Source: Leucobacter sp. UT-8R-CII-1-4
Lineage (GTDB): Bacteria > Actinomycetota > Actinomycetes > Actinomycetales > Microbacteriaceae
Length of the DNA stretch: 64,000 bases
Assembly: GCF_030010235.1 (NCBI RefSeq)
Contig: NZ_JASCRS010000002.1
Coordinates: 310,001-374,000 of the forward strand
Direction of reading: 5' to 3'
Made by a program: the position numbers and the translations under genes. Below are positions 17,063-24,905 of the stretch, piece after piece. The stretch's first letter is position 1. Every line of letters begins with the position of its first letter. Under the pieces are notes generated by a model, which did not search any database, was not told the origin of the DNA, and saw nothing but the letters and a program-made list of their open reading frames with translations.

Positions 17063-17862
17063 ACTACTTTTCACCCACCGGGGGGCATCCCGAGCAGCAA
17101 CAGCTATTGACAGGACGGGCCGTGGTCAAAGATGCCTACACGGTTATCCCGCAGGGCGTGATGCAGGACATCGTCACCAGTGTTCTGCCCGAATTCACCC
17201 GCACCCGCTCATGGATCCTCGCCCGACCAATCGCTGGTTTCACCTCAACTTTTGCCCAGCTCGCAGTCGAGATTTCTCCGGGCGGTGGATCCGACGCTCC
17301 CGAGCCTCAACCGAACGTACAGGGCGTCATCTTCGTTACCGCGGGAGCACCCTCGCTCAGCTTTCAAAACAAAACGCATCAGCTCAGCCCAGGTTCATAC
17401 TTTTACTATGCGCCCGGAGAGAACTGGCAAATCAAAAACGAAACTGAACAACTCGTTTCGTTTCAGTGGATCCGCAAAGCCCATGAGCTATTGGAAGAAC
17501 CGCCCTCATCTTTCCTCAGCCACGATAATGAGGTCACACCCCAAGCCATGCCGCACACTGACGGGAAGTGGTCAACCTCAAGGTTCGTAGATTCAGATGA
17601 TCTGCGCCACGATATGCACGTCAATATTGTGACGTTCCAGCCGGGAGCAAGCATTCCCTTCGCAGAGACACATGTCATGGAACACGGCCTCTACGTGCTT
17701 CAAGGCAAAGCCGTATATCGACTCAATGACGATTGGGTCGAGGTCGAAGCCGGCGATTTCGTTTCGATGCGAGCATTCTGCCCTCAGGCGTGTTACGCGG
17801 GCGGGCCTCAGCCGTTTCGATATCTCCTGTACAAAGACGTGAACCGTCAAGTTCGCCTCTAG
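17059..17862 (+). CDS. allE: (S)-ureidoglycine aminohydrolase
   Basis: This 267-residue bicupin hydrolyses (S)-ureidoglycine to (S)-ureidoglycolate and ammonia in the allantoate branch of purine degradation, using Mn2+. Characteristic stretches are TVIPQGVMQDIVTSVLPEF near the N-terminus and, in the second cupin, ETHVMEHGLYVLQGKAVYRL (metal ligands Glu/His/His), WVEVEAGDFVSMRAFCPQAC and FRYLLYKDVNR. These are near-identical to the family pattern. Translationally coupled to the DUF6986 gene. No allantoinase or allantoate amidohydrolase gene is in the window. Confidence 0.92.
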   Translation: MNYFSPTGGHPEQQQLLTGRAVVKDAYTVIPQGVMQDIVTSVLPEFTRTRSWILARPIAGFTSTFAQLAVEISPGGGSDAPEPQPNVQGVIFVTAGAPSLSFQNKTHQLSPGSYFYYAPGENWQIKNETEQLVSFQWIRKAHELLEEPPSSFLSHDNEVTPQAMPHTDGKWSTSRFVDSDDLRHDMHVNIVTFQPGASIPFAETHVMEHGLYVLQGKAVYRLNDDWVEVEAGDFVSMRAFCPQACYAGGPQPFRYLLYKDVNRQVRL

Positions 17863-17943
17863 CCCGGCAACTCGAACTCACTCGCATGAAGGAGATCGCC
17901 ACCTGGTAGGAAAACTTTTCGGCGGCAACATTCAGCTCAATAC

Positions 17944-19755
17944 TCACCGCCGAAGTAGTGCAAGCAACTCGCCCGCATGCGTGAGTTGCGGGTGGTGTCC
18001 GGCGCCCTGAATCACTGAAAACTCGACGTTTGGTAGCGACGTCAGCCTCTCGATTGCAGCGCTTTCGAGAGGGTCGTCGCTCCCCCAGATAATCTGAATT
18101 GGCCCGCGAAATCGGCTGAGGGCCCCTCGCAGTTCGTCGCGCCACTCCGCTGAGCGGGCAGTTGCAAGGTGGGCGGCAACGCGCTTGGCAGTGCCACGTC
18201 GCAGATCGCTCACGCTAGATTCAAGCGCGTCAGCATTGGCCGTAGATTCCGTAAGTTGATGTGAAAGCCGCTGGGCAGTGGCACGACGCAGGTACGCGCT
18301 CACCAGCAGCCGTGAGCTTGCCACCCCAGCTGCTCGAGCCTGCAAGAAAAACGGAGCGACCAGGGTAAGCGATTTCACCCGCTCAGGGTGTTCTTCGGCG
18401 GCGAGCACAGCTGCCGCGGAGCCAACGGAATGCCCGATAAGGTCTGCGGGTTGCTCGCCAAGCACCGCGGGCAACCACTGGCGCCAATCGCCGATACCGT
18501 CCCCAGCGCTCAGACCAAGACCCGGTAAGTCAAGTGCTCGGCCCTGGATTCCGTCGGCAATGTCTGCCCAAGTGTCTGCGTTCACCGGCAGTCCGGGGAA
18601 AATAATGCGGGCAGAGTTGTGGTCGCCCAACTCAAAGGTGCGAATGTCCCCCGCATTGATAAACCGCCGATTGGGTTCTCCCGCTGCACCAAAACGGTGC
18701 GCAGCCAGGTAGTCTGCCCAACGCTCAAGCGACATTAAAGTGTCTGGTTGTTCCAGACCATGCCTCGCAGCGAGCTCATTTGCCGCTGCGGTTGGATACC
18801 GGTCGGTTGACATGAAGCTGAGCGTCTCGGGGTCTGCCTGGGTGATCCAACGCGGCAAACGCTGAATCACACGCACCGGAATCTTGAACTTCGGAACCAC
18901 TGCGCCGAGATGTTCGCCGAGGTGCGTAAGCAGAGCCGGAAGTGCTGGAGTGTTGTCGTCGAGCACCCAATATGCGCGGCCAGCGGCCTCAGGATCGACC
19001 GCAGCGGCAGCCATAAAATTTGCAAAGTAGTCGACCGTGACAATGGGCAAAAACACCGCCTCGCCGCTTGGCAAAGCAGCCATTTCACGATTGTAGATCT
19101 GCTCGATCGTGCTGGCCAGGCCAATGAATTGCTCTGATTCACCGGTTGCGCTGTCGCCAATAACGCTCGACGGGTTGACGATGGTCAACGAAATTTCCGC
19201 CGATTGAGCTAAAGCCTGAATGATCGCGTCGGACTCAACTTTTGATGCCTCGTACGCGCCGAGTTTTTTGTAGAGAGCATCTCGATGTGCGTCATTCCAG
19301 GGCACCATTGCCGGGTCTTGCCCGCCAACTCGATAGCCAGAGATGTGCACGACACGTTGCAACATCGGCAGTTTTTTGGCGAAGCGGATCAACTTTTCGA
19401 CAATGCCAACATTCGCGCTTCGCGCTTCTTTTGCGGTCATGCCAAAGCGGTAGAGGCCTGCACAATTGTGAATCTCGGTGACGCTGGCGCAGTCGTTCTG
19501 GCCGCCGTCGAGAATCTCTGGCGCATCGAAGTCGACGATCATCGTGCGAACGGGTTGTTTCGCGCCATGATTGTTGAGCCACTGCTGCACGCGCTCACCC
19601 GATTCGGCCGTACGCACCGCAGCGGTGACTTCGGCGCCAGCGTTTGCGAGGGCCAGCATGAGGTGTCGCCCGACGAGCCCCGAGGCCCCGAATACGAGCG
19701 CGTGTCTTGCGGCAGTGGAGTTGGTTTCTGCATGCATGTTATGTGTTGCGATCAC
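17944..19755 (-). CDS. Fusion: NAD(P)-dependent SDR/epimerase + alpha/beta hydrolase
   Basis: The 603-residue protein has two domains. Residues about 15-350 form an extended SDR: GASGLVGRHLML nucleotide loop, HISGYRVGG and YEASKVESD with the YxxxK catalytic pair. Residues about 375-600 form an alpha/beta hydrolase: nucleophile elbow LIGHSVGSAAA, acid loop IIWGSDDPLES and GAGHHPQLTHAG with the catalytic His. A reductase acting on an acyl or sterol-like substrate coupled to ester cleavage is conceivable; the substrate is unknown. Its start overlaps the TetR stop, so the two are one operon. Confidence 0.85.
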   Translation of the reverse strand: MIATHNMHAETNSTAARHALVFGASGLVGRHLMLALANAGAEVTAAVRTAESGERVQQWLNNHGAKQPVRTMIVDFDAPEILDGGQNDCASVTEIHNCAGLYRFGMTAKEARSANVGIVEKLIRFAKKLPMLQRVVHISGYRVGGQDPAMVPWNDAHRDALYKKLGAYEASKVESDAIIQALAQSAEISLTIVNPSSVIGDSATGESEQFIGLASTIEQIYNREMAALPSGEAVFLPIVTVDYFANFMAAAAVDPEAAGRAYWVLDDNTPALPALLTHLGEHLGAVVPKFKIPVRVIQRLPRWITQADPETLSFMSTDRYPTAAANELAARHGLEQPDTLMSLERWADYLAAHRFGAAGEPNRRFINAGDIRTFELGDHNSARIIFPGLPVNADTWADIADGIQGRALDLPGLGLSAGDGIGDWRQWLPAVLGEQPADLIGHSVGSAAAVLAAEEHPERVKSLTLVAPFFLQARAAGVASSRLLVSAYLRRATAQRLSHQLTESTANADALESSVSDLRRGTAKRVAAHLATARSAEWRDELRGALSRFRGPIQIIWGSDDPLESAAIERLTSLPNVEFSVIQGAGHHPQLTHAGELLALLRR

Positions 19756-20402
19756 TTTGTTGGGGTGTTGCTGGCGTTACCGCCGATGTTGTCGTCGTTA
19801 CCGCCGGTGTTACTTGCGCCGCTGCTCGTACGCGAGTTGATGAGTTCGGCCACCACTTCGGCGGCGGACATCAGAGCTTGGGTGTTTCGCATGGCCCGAG
19901 AAACGATCACGGCTCCCTCGATGGTTGACACCACAACTGTTGCGAGTGAGCGGGCAGTTGCCTGCTCTAGACCCTCGGATTCAAGCAGGGCAGCAGTCGG
20001 TCCGATCCAGGATTCGAACGCACTTGCACACGCCGAGCGCAGTTTCTCGCTTTCTGCTCCCATTTCAAGGGTGACAACCGAAACTGGGCAACCAAGGCGG
20101 TAATCGCTTTCGCTTACGATCGCAGCAAGCGTCTCGATGACCACTTGTGCGGTGCCTGCGGCGCTGCCTTCAGTTGCGGCGGCTTGAACAATCAGCGCTT
20201 CAAACTGTTTCGAGGCGAGTTCAACCGCGGCGATGCCGAGCCCTTCTTTCCCATCTGGAAAGTGGAAATAGACCGAACCTTTCGGCGCTGTGGCATGTTC
20301 GGTGATTGCGTTCAGACCTGTGCCGCTGTAGCCGTTGCTCTGAATCAGTTCGAGCATTGATTCGGTGAGACGGGCTTTGGTGAGGTCTCCTTTTGATGGC
20401 AT
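19752..20402 (-). CDS. TetR-family repressor (LmrA/YxaF-like)
   Basis: The 216-residue protein has an N-terminal HTH (IQSNGYSGTGLNAITEHA, then GSVYFHFPDGKEGL), typical of LmrA/YxaF-type TetR regulators, and a variable ligand domain. The tail is Asn/Gly/Ser-rich (last about 20 residues). The ATG at 20402 is supported by a -10 TATTCT six nt upstream and -35 TTGCAA 18 bp further. The operator overlaps the -10, implying autorepression and control of the downstream fusion enzyme. Confidence 0.87.
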   Translation of the reverse strand: MPSKGDLTKARLTESMLELIQSNGYSGTGLNAITEHATAPKGSVYFHFPDGKEGLGIAAVELASKQFEALIVQAAATEGSAAGTAQVVIETLAAIVSESDYRLGCPVSVVTLEMGAESEKLRSACASAFESWIGPTAALLESEGLEQATARSLATVVVSTIEGAVIVSRAMRNTQALMSAAEVVAELINSRTSSGASNTGGNDDNIGGNASNTPTK

Positions 20403-20408
20403 AGACAA

Positions 20409-20437
20409 AGAATAGACCGGTCTATATATTTTTTGCA
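20409..20437 (-). promoter_or_regulatory. TetR promoter with 14-bp perfect operator ATAGACCGGTCTAT
   Basis: The palindrome ATAGACCGGTCTAT (20412-20425) shares bases with the -10 box TATTCT (20414-20409) of the TetR gene; -35 TTGCAA lies at about 20438-20433. TAGACC-GGTCTA is the classic LmrA/YxaF-type half-site. Confidence 0.75.
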
Positions 20438-20494
20438 AATCACCAGAGAAGCCAGAGATTTCGGCCAGATTCGCATAAAAAGCTCGAGACACGA

Positions 20495-20500
20495 TACGGT
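20495..20500 (+). promoter_or_regulatory. -10 box TACGGT of the ABC-F leader
   Basis: TACGGT lies exactly 6 nt before the GTG of the short leader ORF, the spacing seen at other leaderless starts in this window. An AT-rich run lies upstream at 20475-20481. No consensus -35 is visible, so an activator may be needed. Confidence 0.45.
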
Positions 20501-20506
20501 TCTAGT

Positions 20507-20530
20507 GTGTACCGCCTGTCGTTTGGTTAA
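20507..20530 (+). CDS. Putative 7-residue leader peptide MYRLSFG of the ABC-F gene
   Basis: GTG followed by six codons and TAA encodes M-Y-R-L-S-F-G. There is no Shine-Dalgarno sequence; the predicted transcript would start at the GTG itself. It is followed by overlapping hairpins (20565-20602) and, 320 nt later, the ABC-F start. Resistance-type ABC-F genes are commonly controlled by ribosome stalling on such leaders. Too short to prove from sequence. Confidence 0.45.
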   Translation: MYRLSFG

Positions 20531-20564
20531 CGGGCCTGCGTCTCATCCGCGCAGGGTTCCCCAC

Positions 20565-20602
20565 GGAGGGTGTCTTTTCTGACCCCTCCTGACCCCCGTC
20601 AG
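20565..20602 (+). terminator. Overlapping, mutually exclusive hairpins in the ABC-F leader
   Basis: GGAGGG-T-GTC / TTTTCT / GACCCCTCC (20565-20589) forms a 9-bp stem with one bulge. CTGAC / CCCC / GTCAG (20589-20602) forms a second, and the first CTGAC (20579-20583) can also pair with GTCAG. Alternative folds are typical of attenuators. There is no U-tract, so termination is inferred. Confidence 0.45.
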
Positions 20603-20850
20603 ACCAGCACGAGCACTCTTTCTCGCTCGGGGCACACATCTCAGGAGGCCTCGTGGCCACCCCCATCTTCTTGCGCTCTCGGCACCGCCAATTTGAGCCA
20701 ACTCGCACCGCAGCATGCGCTCGCGACCCAACCACTCGATCGCGGGCTCCGGCGACCACGCGCTAGCGCGCAACCTCCCGCCTCGCAACGCGCCTCCAAA
20801 TCTTGTTGACCCCTCACTCCCCCACATTGCGGGAAGAAAGCAATATTCAA

Positions 20851-22533
20851 ATGTCCCACCTCGAACTCTCCGGGATCAGCTACACGCTGCCCGACGGGAG
20901 ACCACTACTCAATGACGTCAGCTTTCGCGTTGGCGACGGCGCAAAGGTTGGCCTGATCGGCGCCAATGGAGCAGGCAAGACCACCCTGCTGCGTATCGTC
21001 ACAGGAGACGTCACTCCAGAAGAAGGCGTCGTCTCGCGCAGCGGCACAGTCGGCGTCATGCGCCAGTTTTTCGCGTCTGGCACGGTGCACGAACTGCTGC
21101 TCTCATTCGCGCCCGCGACCGTGCAGGCCGCTGCGGCACGCGTGCAACACGCTGAAAACATGATGCTCGAAAACAGCGACCCAAGCCGCGAAGAGGCCGT
21201 GCAGATGAGCTACGCACGCGCACTCTCTGACTGGGGCGACGCAGGCGGCTATGACGCTGAAGTGCTCTGGGACGTCTGCACCATCGCTGCGCTCGGCGTT
21301 CCCTACGAGCGGTGCAGGGATCGCGCGCTCAGCACCCTCTCAGGAGGCGAGCAAAAGCGAATCGCGCTAGAAGCGCTACTGCGCGGTAGTGATGACGTGC
21401 TGATTCTCGACGAGCCGGACAACTACCTCGATGTACCGGGCAAACGCTGGCTCGAAGAGCGCCTGCGAACATCAGAGAAGAGCGTGCTGTTCATCAGCCA
21501 CGATCGCGAACTGCTGGCGCGAAGCGCGACCGCAATCGTCTCCCTCGAATTGGGCGCGGCAGGCAACACCGCCTGGACTCACCCCGGCTCATTCGCAACG
21601 TACCACGCAGCACGAGCCGCCCGTTTCGAGCGACTTGACGAGTTACGCAGGCGATGGGACGAAGAGCGACAAAAACTCAAAAAACTGGTGCTGATGTACA
21701 AGGAAAAGGCGGCCTACAACGACGGCCTGGCAAGCCGATATCAAGCCGCGCAAACTCGTCTCGCGCGTTTTGAAGCTGCCGGACCGCCCGAAGAGCAGCC
21801 TCGCGAACAAGACCTTGCGATCCGCTTGACCGGGGGCCGAACCGGCAAAAAGGCAGTCGTCTGCAGCCAGCTCGAGCTCACCGGCCTCATGTTCCCCTTC
21901 GACCTCGAAGTTTGGTACGGGGATCGCGTGGCGATCCTCGGTTCAAACGGATCGGGCAAATCGCACCTGCTACGACTTTTCGCCACCGGCGGCACCGATC
22001 CTGAGGCCGAGAACCGGCCCGGCACCGATGTGGTGATCGAGCCCGTGCTACACGAGGGTGTCGCGAAACTTGGCGCGCGGGTTCGGCCTGGCTGGTTCGC
22101 CCAGACGCAGGGCAGGCCCGACCTGGTTGGCCGAACACTGCTCGATATTTTGCATCGGGGCGATGACCACAGACAGGGCTTGCCACGTGAGCAAGCGGCA
22201 CGAGCACTTGCACGTTATGAGCTCGCTGGGGCTTCAGAACAAGCGTATGAAATGCTCTCGGGCGGCCAGCAGGCTCGTTTGCAGATCTTGCTGCTTGAGC
22301 TCGGCGGCGCGACGTTGCTTTTACTCGACGAGCCGACCGACAACCTCGATCTGGTCTCTGCCGAAGCCCTGCAGGAGGCGCTGCGCAGCTTCGAGGGCAC
22401 CGTGCTCGCGGTGACGCACGACCGCTGGTTCGCGAGAGATTTCGACCGCTATCTAATCTTCGGCGAAGACGGAGAAGTGACCGAGTCAGACGTGCCAGTG
22501 TGGGATGAGGGGCGCGTGAAGCGGGCGCGGTAG
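20851..22533 (+). CDS. ABC-F family ATPase (ribosome-associated, possible antibiotic resistance)
   Basis: This 560-residue soluble protein has two ABC domains and no membrane segment. The first has GANGAGKTTLLR, LSTLSGGEQKRIALEALL and LILDEPDNYLDV. The second has GSNGSGKSHLLR, LSGGQQARLQILLLE and LLLLDEPTDNLDL. The interdomain linker (about residues 230-300) is helical and basic, as in ABC-F proteins that bind the ribosomal E site. The ATG at 20851 (MSHLELSGISYTL) is the family-type start. The 450-bp upstream region holds a leader ORF and hairpins, favouring a drug-inducible protection factor over a housekeeping EttA. Confidence 0.85.
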   Translation: MSHLELSGISYTLPDGRPLLNDVSFRVGDGAKVGLIGANGAGKTTLLRIVTGDVTPEEGVVSRSGTVGVMRQFFASGTVHELLLSFAPATVQAAAARVQHAENMMLENSDPSREEAVQMSYARALSDWGDAGGYDAEVLWDVCTIAALGVPYERCRDRALSTLSGGEQKRIALEALLRGSDDVLILDEPDNYLDVPGKRWLEERLRTSEKSVLFISHDRELLARSATAIVSLELGAAGNTAWTHPGSFATYHAARAARFERLDELRRRWDEERQKLKKLVLMYKEKAAYNDGLASRYQAAQTRLARFEAAGPPEEQPREQDLAIRLTGGRTGKKAVVCSQLELTGLMFPFDLEVWYGDRVAILGSNGSGKSHLLRLFATGGTDPEAENRPGTDVVIEPVLHEGVAKLGARVRPGWFAQTQGRPDLVGRTLLDILHRGDDHRQGLPREQAARALARYELAGASEQAYEMLSGGQQARLQILLLELGGATLLLLDEPTDNLDLVSAEALQEALRSFEGTVLAVTHDRWFARDFDRYLIFGEDGEVTESDVPVWDEGRVKRAR

Positions 22534-22644
22534 GGCCGCGGCTTTAGGGCTGCTCGCTCTCGTCGATTTGCCGTGATTCCCGGTTGCTGCGCGGGGTGGT
22601 GTGTTGCCATCCCGCGCAGTCGGGTCATTGGTTTGCAAAATATT

Positions 22645-22662
22645 TAGTAAGCGCGCATACTA
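22645..22662. promoter_or_regulatory. Imperfect 18-bp palindrome, probable MarR operator
   Basis: TAGTAAGCGCGCATACTA has 8 of 9 symmetric pairs and sits 6 bp before the ATG of the SRPBCC gene, overlapping its likely -10 (TACTAT). The operon ends with a MarR gene, making autoregulation likely. Confidence 0.5.
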
Positions 22663-22667
22663 TTTTC

Positions 22668-23087
22668 ATGAGACTTATCACCACCCACACTGCCGCCACA
22701 TCACACAGCGCTCAGTCAGTGTTCTCACTCTGGGCCGACCCTGCGGGGTGGCCAAGCTGGGACTCGGAAGTGAGCGAGGTCCACTTTGCGGGCATCGCCA
22801 AACTGGGTGCGCAGGGCCAGATGCGCCCAGCATCCGGACCCGCCACAACATTTTCGATCACGGCATACGAACAAGATCGGGTGTTTACAAACACGTCCTC
22901 CCTGCCCGGCGCAACACTGATTTTTGATCACAAAGTCGCACCCACAAACGACGGCGCCACACTCCAAGTTTCAATCGGTGTCGACGGCTTTCTTGCTCCA
23001 CTCTGGCAACGTCTACTCCACAAAAGCATGAAAAGTGCGGCGCGATCCAGCGTGACCGGACTACTCGAACACTTGGACGCAGCGTGA
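22668..23087 (+). CDS. SRPBCC-family (polyketide cyclase-like) protein
   Basis: This 139-residue protein has a START/Bet v1-like pattern: HSAQSVFSLWADPAGWPSWDSEVSEV near the N-terminus is the usual 'FxxWxDxxxWPxWD' stretch, and the C-terminal helix LWQRLLHKSMKSAARSSVTGL follows. It should bind a hydrophobic ligand in a cavity; no enzymatic residues can be assigned. The ATG at 22668 is probably used with little or no 5' leader. First gene of a three-gene operon; GTGA overlap with the next gene. Confidence 0.8.
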   Translation: MRLITTHTAATSHSAQSVFSLWADPAGWPSWDSEVSEVHFAGIAKLGAQGQMRPASGPATTFSITAYEQDRVFTNTSSLPGATLIFDHKVAPTNDGATLQVSIGVDGFLAPLWQRLLHKSMKSAARSSVTGLLEHLDAA

Positions 23088-23494
23088 GCCGCGGCTGGCT
23101 AGGTGTCGTCTCGGCCGCCCACGTGCGCCGCGGTGTTGAACTTGGCATCGCCCAAATCAACCACGGCAAACGCGCTCCGCTCGCGCGCATGCACACTGGC
23201 GATACCCTCATCTATTACTCACCAACAGAACAGCGCGGTGATCGGGACGCCTATCAACATTTCACCGCGATCGGTTCATTCCATGATGACGACATATGGC
23301 AAGCTGACGAGGGTAGCTTCAAACCGTTCCGTCGCCGGATCGACTACCTCCCGGTACACCCTGCACCTCTCGCCGAGTTGCGCCCAAGGCTTCAACTGAC
23401 GCAAAAACCAAACTGGGGCTACCAGCTCCGCTACGGGCTTATACCGCTCGAGGAACACGACGTACAAACAATCATGGAGGCAATGCACACATGA
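23084..23494 (+). CDS. EVE-domain protein
   Basis: The 136-residue protein is a single EVE domain: GWLGVVSAAHVRRGVELGIAQI, the LIYYSPTE core, FTAIGSFHDDDIW and KPFRRRIDYLP. EVE is a PUA-like fold that reads modified bases in DNA or RNA in related proteins (YTH-like pocket); here no partner nuclease is seen. The GTG start overlaps the previous stop and its stop overlaps the MarR start, so it is translationally coupled to both. Confidence 0.88.
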   Translation: MSRGWLGVVSAAHVRRGVELGIAQINHGKRAPLARMHTGDTLIYYSPTEQRGDRDAYQHFTAIGSFHDDDIWQADEGSFKPFRRRIDYLPVHPAPLAELRPRLQLTQKPNWGYQLRYGLIPLEEHDVQTIMEAMHT

Positions 23495-23973
23495 ACGGCG
23501 CACTCGAAACTTCCTATCCCAAGCCAAGTGCGAGCACCGGGCTCATGCTCTGGCAGGTGACAAACTCGTGGCAACGTGAGATTCGCGCCACGCTCGCGCC
23601 CTTCGACCTCACCCACGTCCAGTTTGTACTTCTCGCCGTGCTCACCACCATGGATAACGAAACCATAGTCACGCAACGCGACCTCTCCGAGCGGGCCGCA
23701 ACCGATCCAATGATGACCTCGCAGGTACTCCGAGCGCTTGAAAAGAAAAAACTCGTCGAGCGACCTCCGCATCCAACAGACCGCAGAGCACGCACCCTCA
23801 AAGCAACTTCCGACGGCGTGGCCCTCGTCAACCAAGCCAATGCTGCCGTCGAAACCGCCGACCGCGTCTACTTTGCGACCCTCGGAGACAAGGTGCAGAG
23901 CTTCACCGACTGCCTCGCGGAGCTCAGCGCCGCCTCTGGCACCGCGGGCAAAAGTGCGACGACCGATTCATAA
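23491..23973 (+). CDS. MarR-family transcriptional regulator
   Basis: The 160-residue winged-helix protein has the MarR features TNSWQREIRATLAPFDLTHVQF (dimer helix), LSERAATDPMMTSQVLRALEKKKLV (recognition helix and wing start) and RPPHPTDRRARTLKAT (wing with the conserved DxRxxxLxxT). Last gene of the SRPBCC-EVE operon and probable ligand of the palindrome at 22645-22662. Its 3' end overlaps the convergent mutM gene by 50 bp. Confidence 0.9.
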   Translation: MNGALETSYPKPSASTGLMLWQVTNSWQREIRATLAPFDLTHVQFVLLAVLTTMDNETIVTQRDLSERAATDPMMTSQVLRALEKKKLVERPPHPTDRRARTLKATSDGVALVNQANAAVETADRVYFATLGDKVQSFTDCLAELSAASGTAGKSATTDS

Positions 23974-24904
23974 ACGCCACGCGCCTAATCTCACCCTCGC
24001 ACCGGGGGCACGCCTCTCCCCCGCGACCGTAGGCGTTGAGGGAGTGGGCGAAATACCCTGCTTCACCGTTCACGTTCACGTATTGCTCATCGAAGCTCGT
24101 GCCACCCTCGATCAGCGCCTGCGCGAATACCTCGCGCACCTGCGTCAACAGCTCGGCGGCTTTGCGCGCGCTCAGCCGCGCACCGGGAGTCTCGGGGTGC
24201 ACCCTCGCACGCCATAGCGACTCGTCAGCGTAAATGTTTCCGACACCACTGATCAGTCCCTGGTCAAGCAGCGCGCGCTTTACCGCAGTGTTGCGCGTGC
24301 GCAGCGACGTAATAAATCGCAGGTCATCAAAAGCAGGGTCGAGCGGATCGCGCGCAATGTGCGCGGCTTGACTTGGTATGGCGGCAAGTGTGGTGCCGCG
24401 ACCGGCCGCGAAGCCATCATCCGTCGGCACGAGCGTATCGATTGCGAGTGAGCCGAAGAGGCGTTGATCGGCGAAGTCGACCCGCATTTCGCCGTGCTCG
24501 GGATGTTCGATCCAAAGCCGCACACGCACGTGGCGGTCGTCTGCTGCTTCGTGCGCCCGCAAGAGCATCTGACCGCTCATGCCAAGGTGCGCAAGCAGCG
24601 CCTGCCGAGGCACAGAAGAGGCATCAGCGAGACCAACACCACCAGCACTAGCACCAGAAACACCGGCACCAGCAAGCGGCATCCACAAGAACTTGCCGCG
24701 GCGCACTGGCTCAAGCAGTCGCGCTCCAACAAGCCGTCGTTCAAAATCGGCGGCAGCAACAGCAAGGTCAGTAGACGCAGAGGCAGGCGGCTTGTGTCGT
24801 TTCAACGCCCGCGTATCGAGTACCTCGACTCCGGCGATACGCGCATCACGAACTGCTGGCGCCAGGCCAGCTCGAACCACCTCAACCTCGGGCAGCTCAG
24901 GCAT
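23924..24904 (-). CDS. mutM: Formamidopyrimidine-DNA glycosylase
   Basis: The 326-residue protein begins MPELPEVEVVRAGL, with the catalytic Pro2 and Glu3 of Fpg enzymes, which excise 8-oxoguanine and formamidopyrimidines by a beta,delta-lyase reaction. GVGNIYADESLWRARVHP is the helix-two-turns-helix, and the C-terminus carries a four-Cys zinc finger (CPRC...CPRC). An inserted Gly/Ala/Ser-rich stretch at about residues 80-100 makes it longer than the usual 270-290 residues. Located 1 bp after rnc, as in many actinobacteria. Confidence 0.95.
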   Translation of the reverse strand: MPELPEVEVVRAGLAPAVRDARIAGVEVLDTRALKRHKPPASASTDLAVAAADFERRLVGARLLEPVRRGKFLWMPLAGAGVSGASAGGVGLADASSVPRQALLAHLGMSGQMLLRAHEAADDRHVRVRLWIEHPEHGEMRVDFADQRLFGSLAIDTLVPTDDGFAAGRGTTLAAIPSQAAHIARDPLDPAFDDLRFITSLRTRNTAVKRALLDQGLISGVGNIYADESLWRARVHPETPGARLSARKAAELLTQVREVFAQALIEGGTSFDEQYVNVNGEAGYFAHSLNAYGRGGEACPRCEGEIRRVAFMNRSSHFCPRCQRRR

Positions 24905-24905
24905 G

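Noticed and set aside
22534..22667. Upstream extension of the SRPBCC gene to 22584
   Set aside because: The extra 28 residues are not SRPBCC-like and would place the MarR-type palindrome inside the gene.
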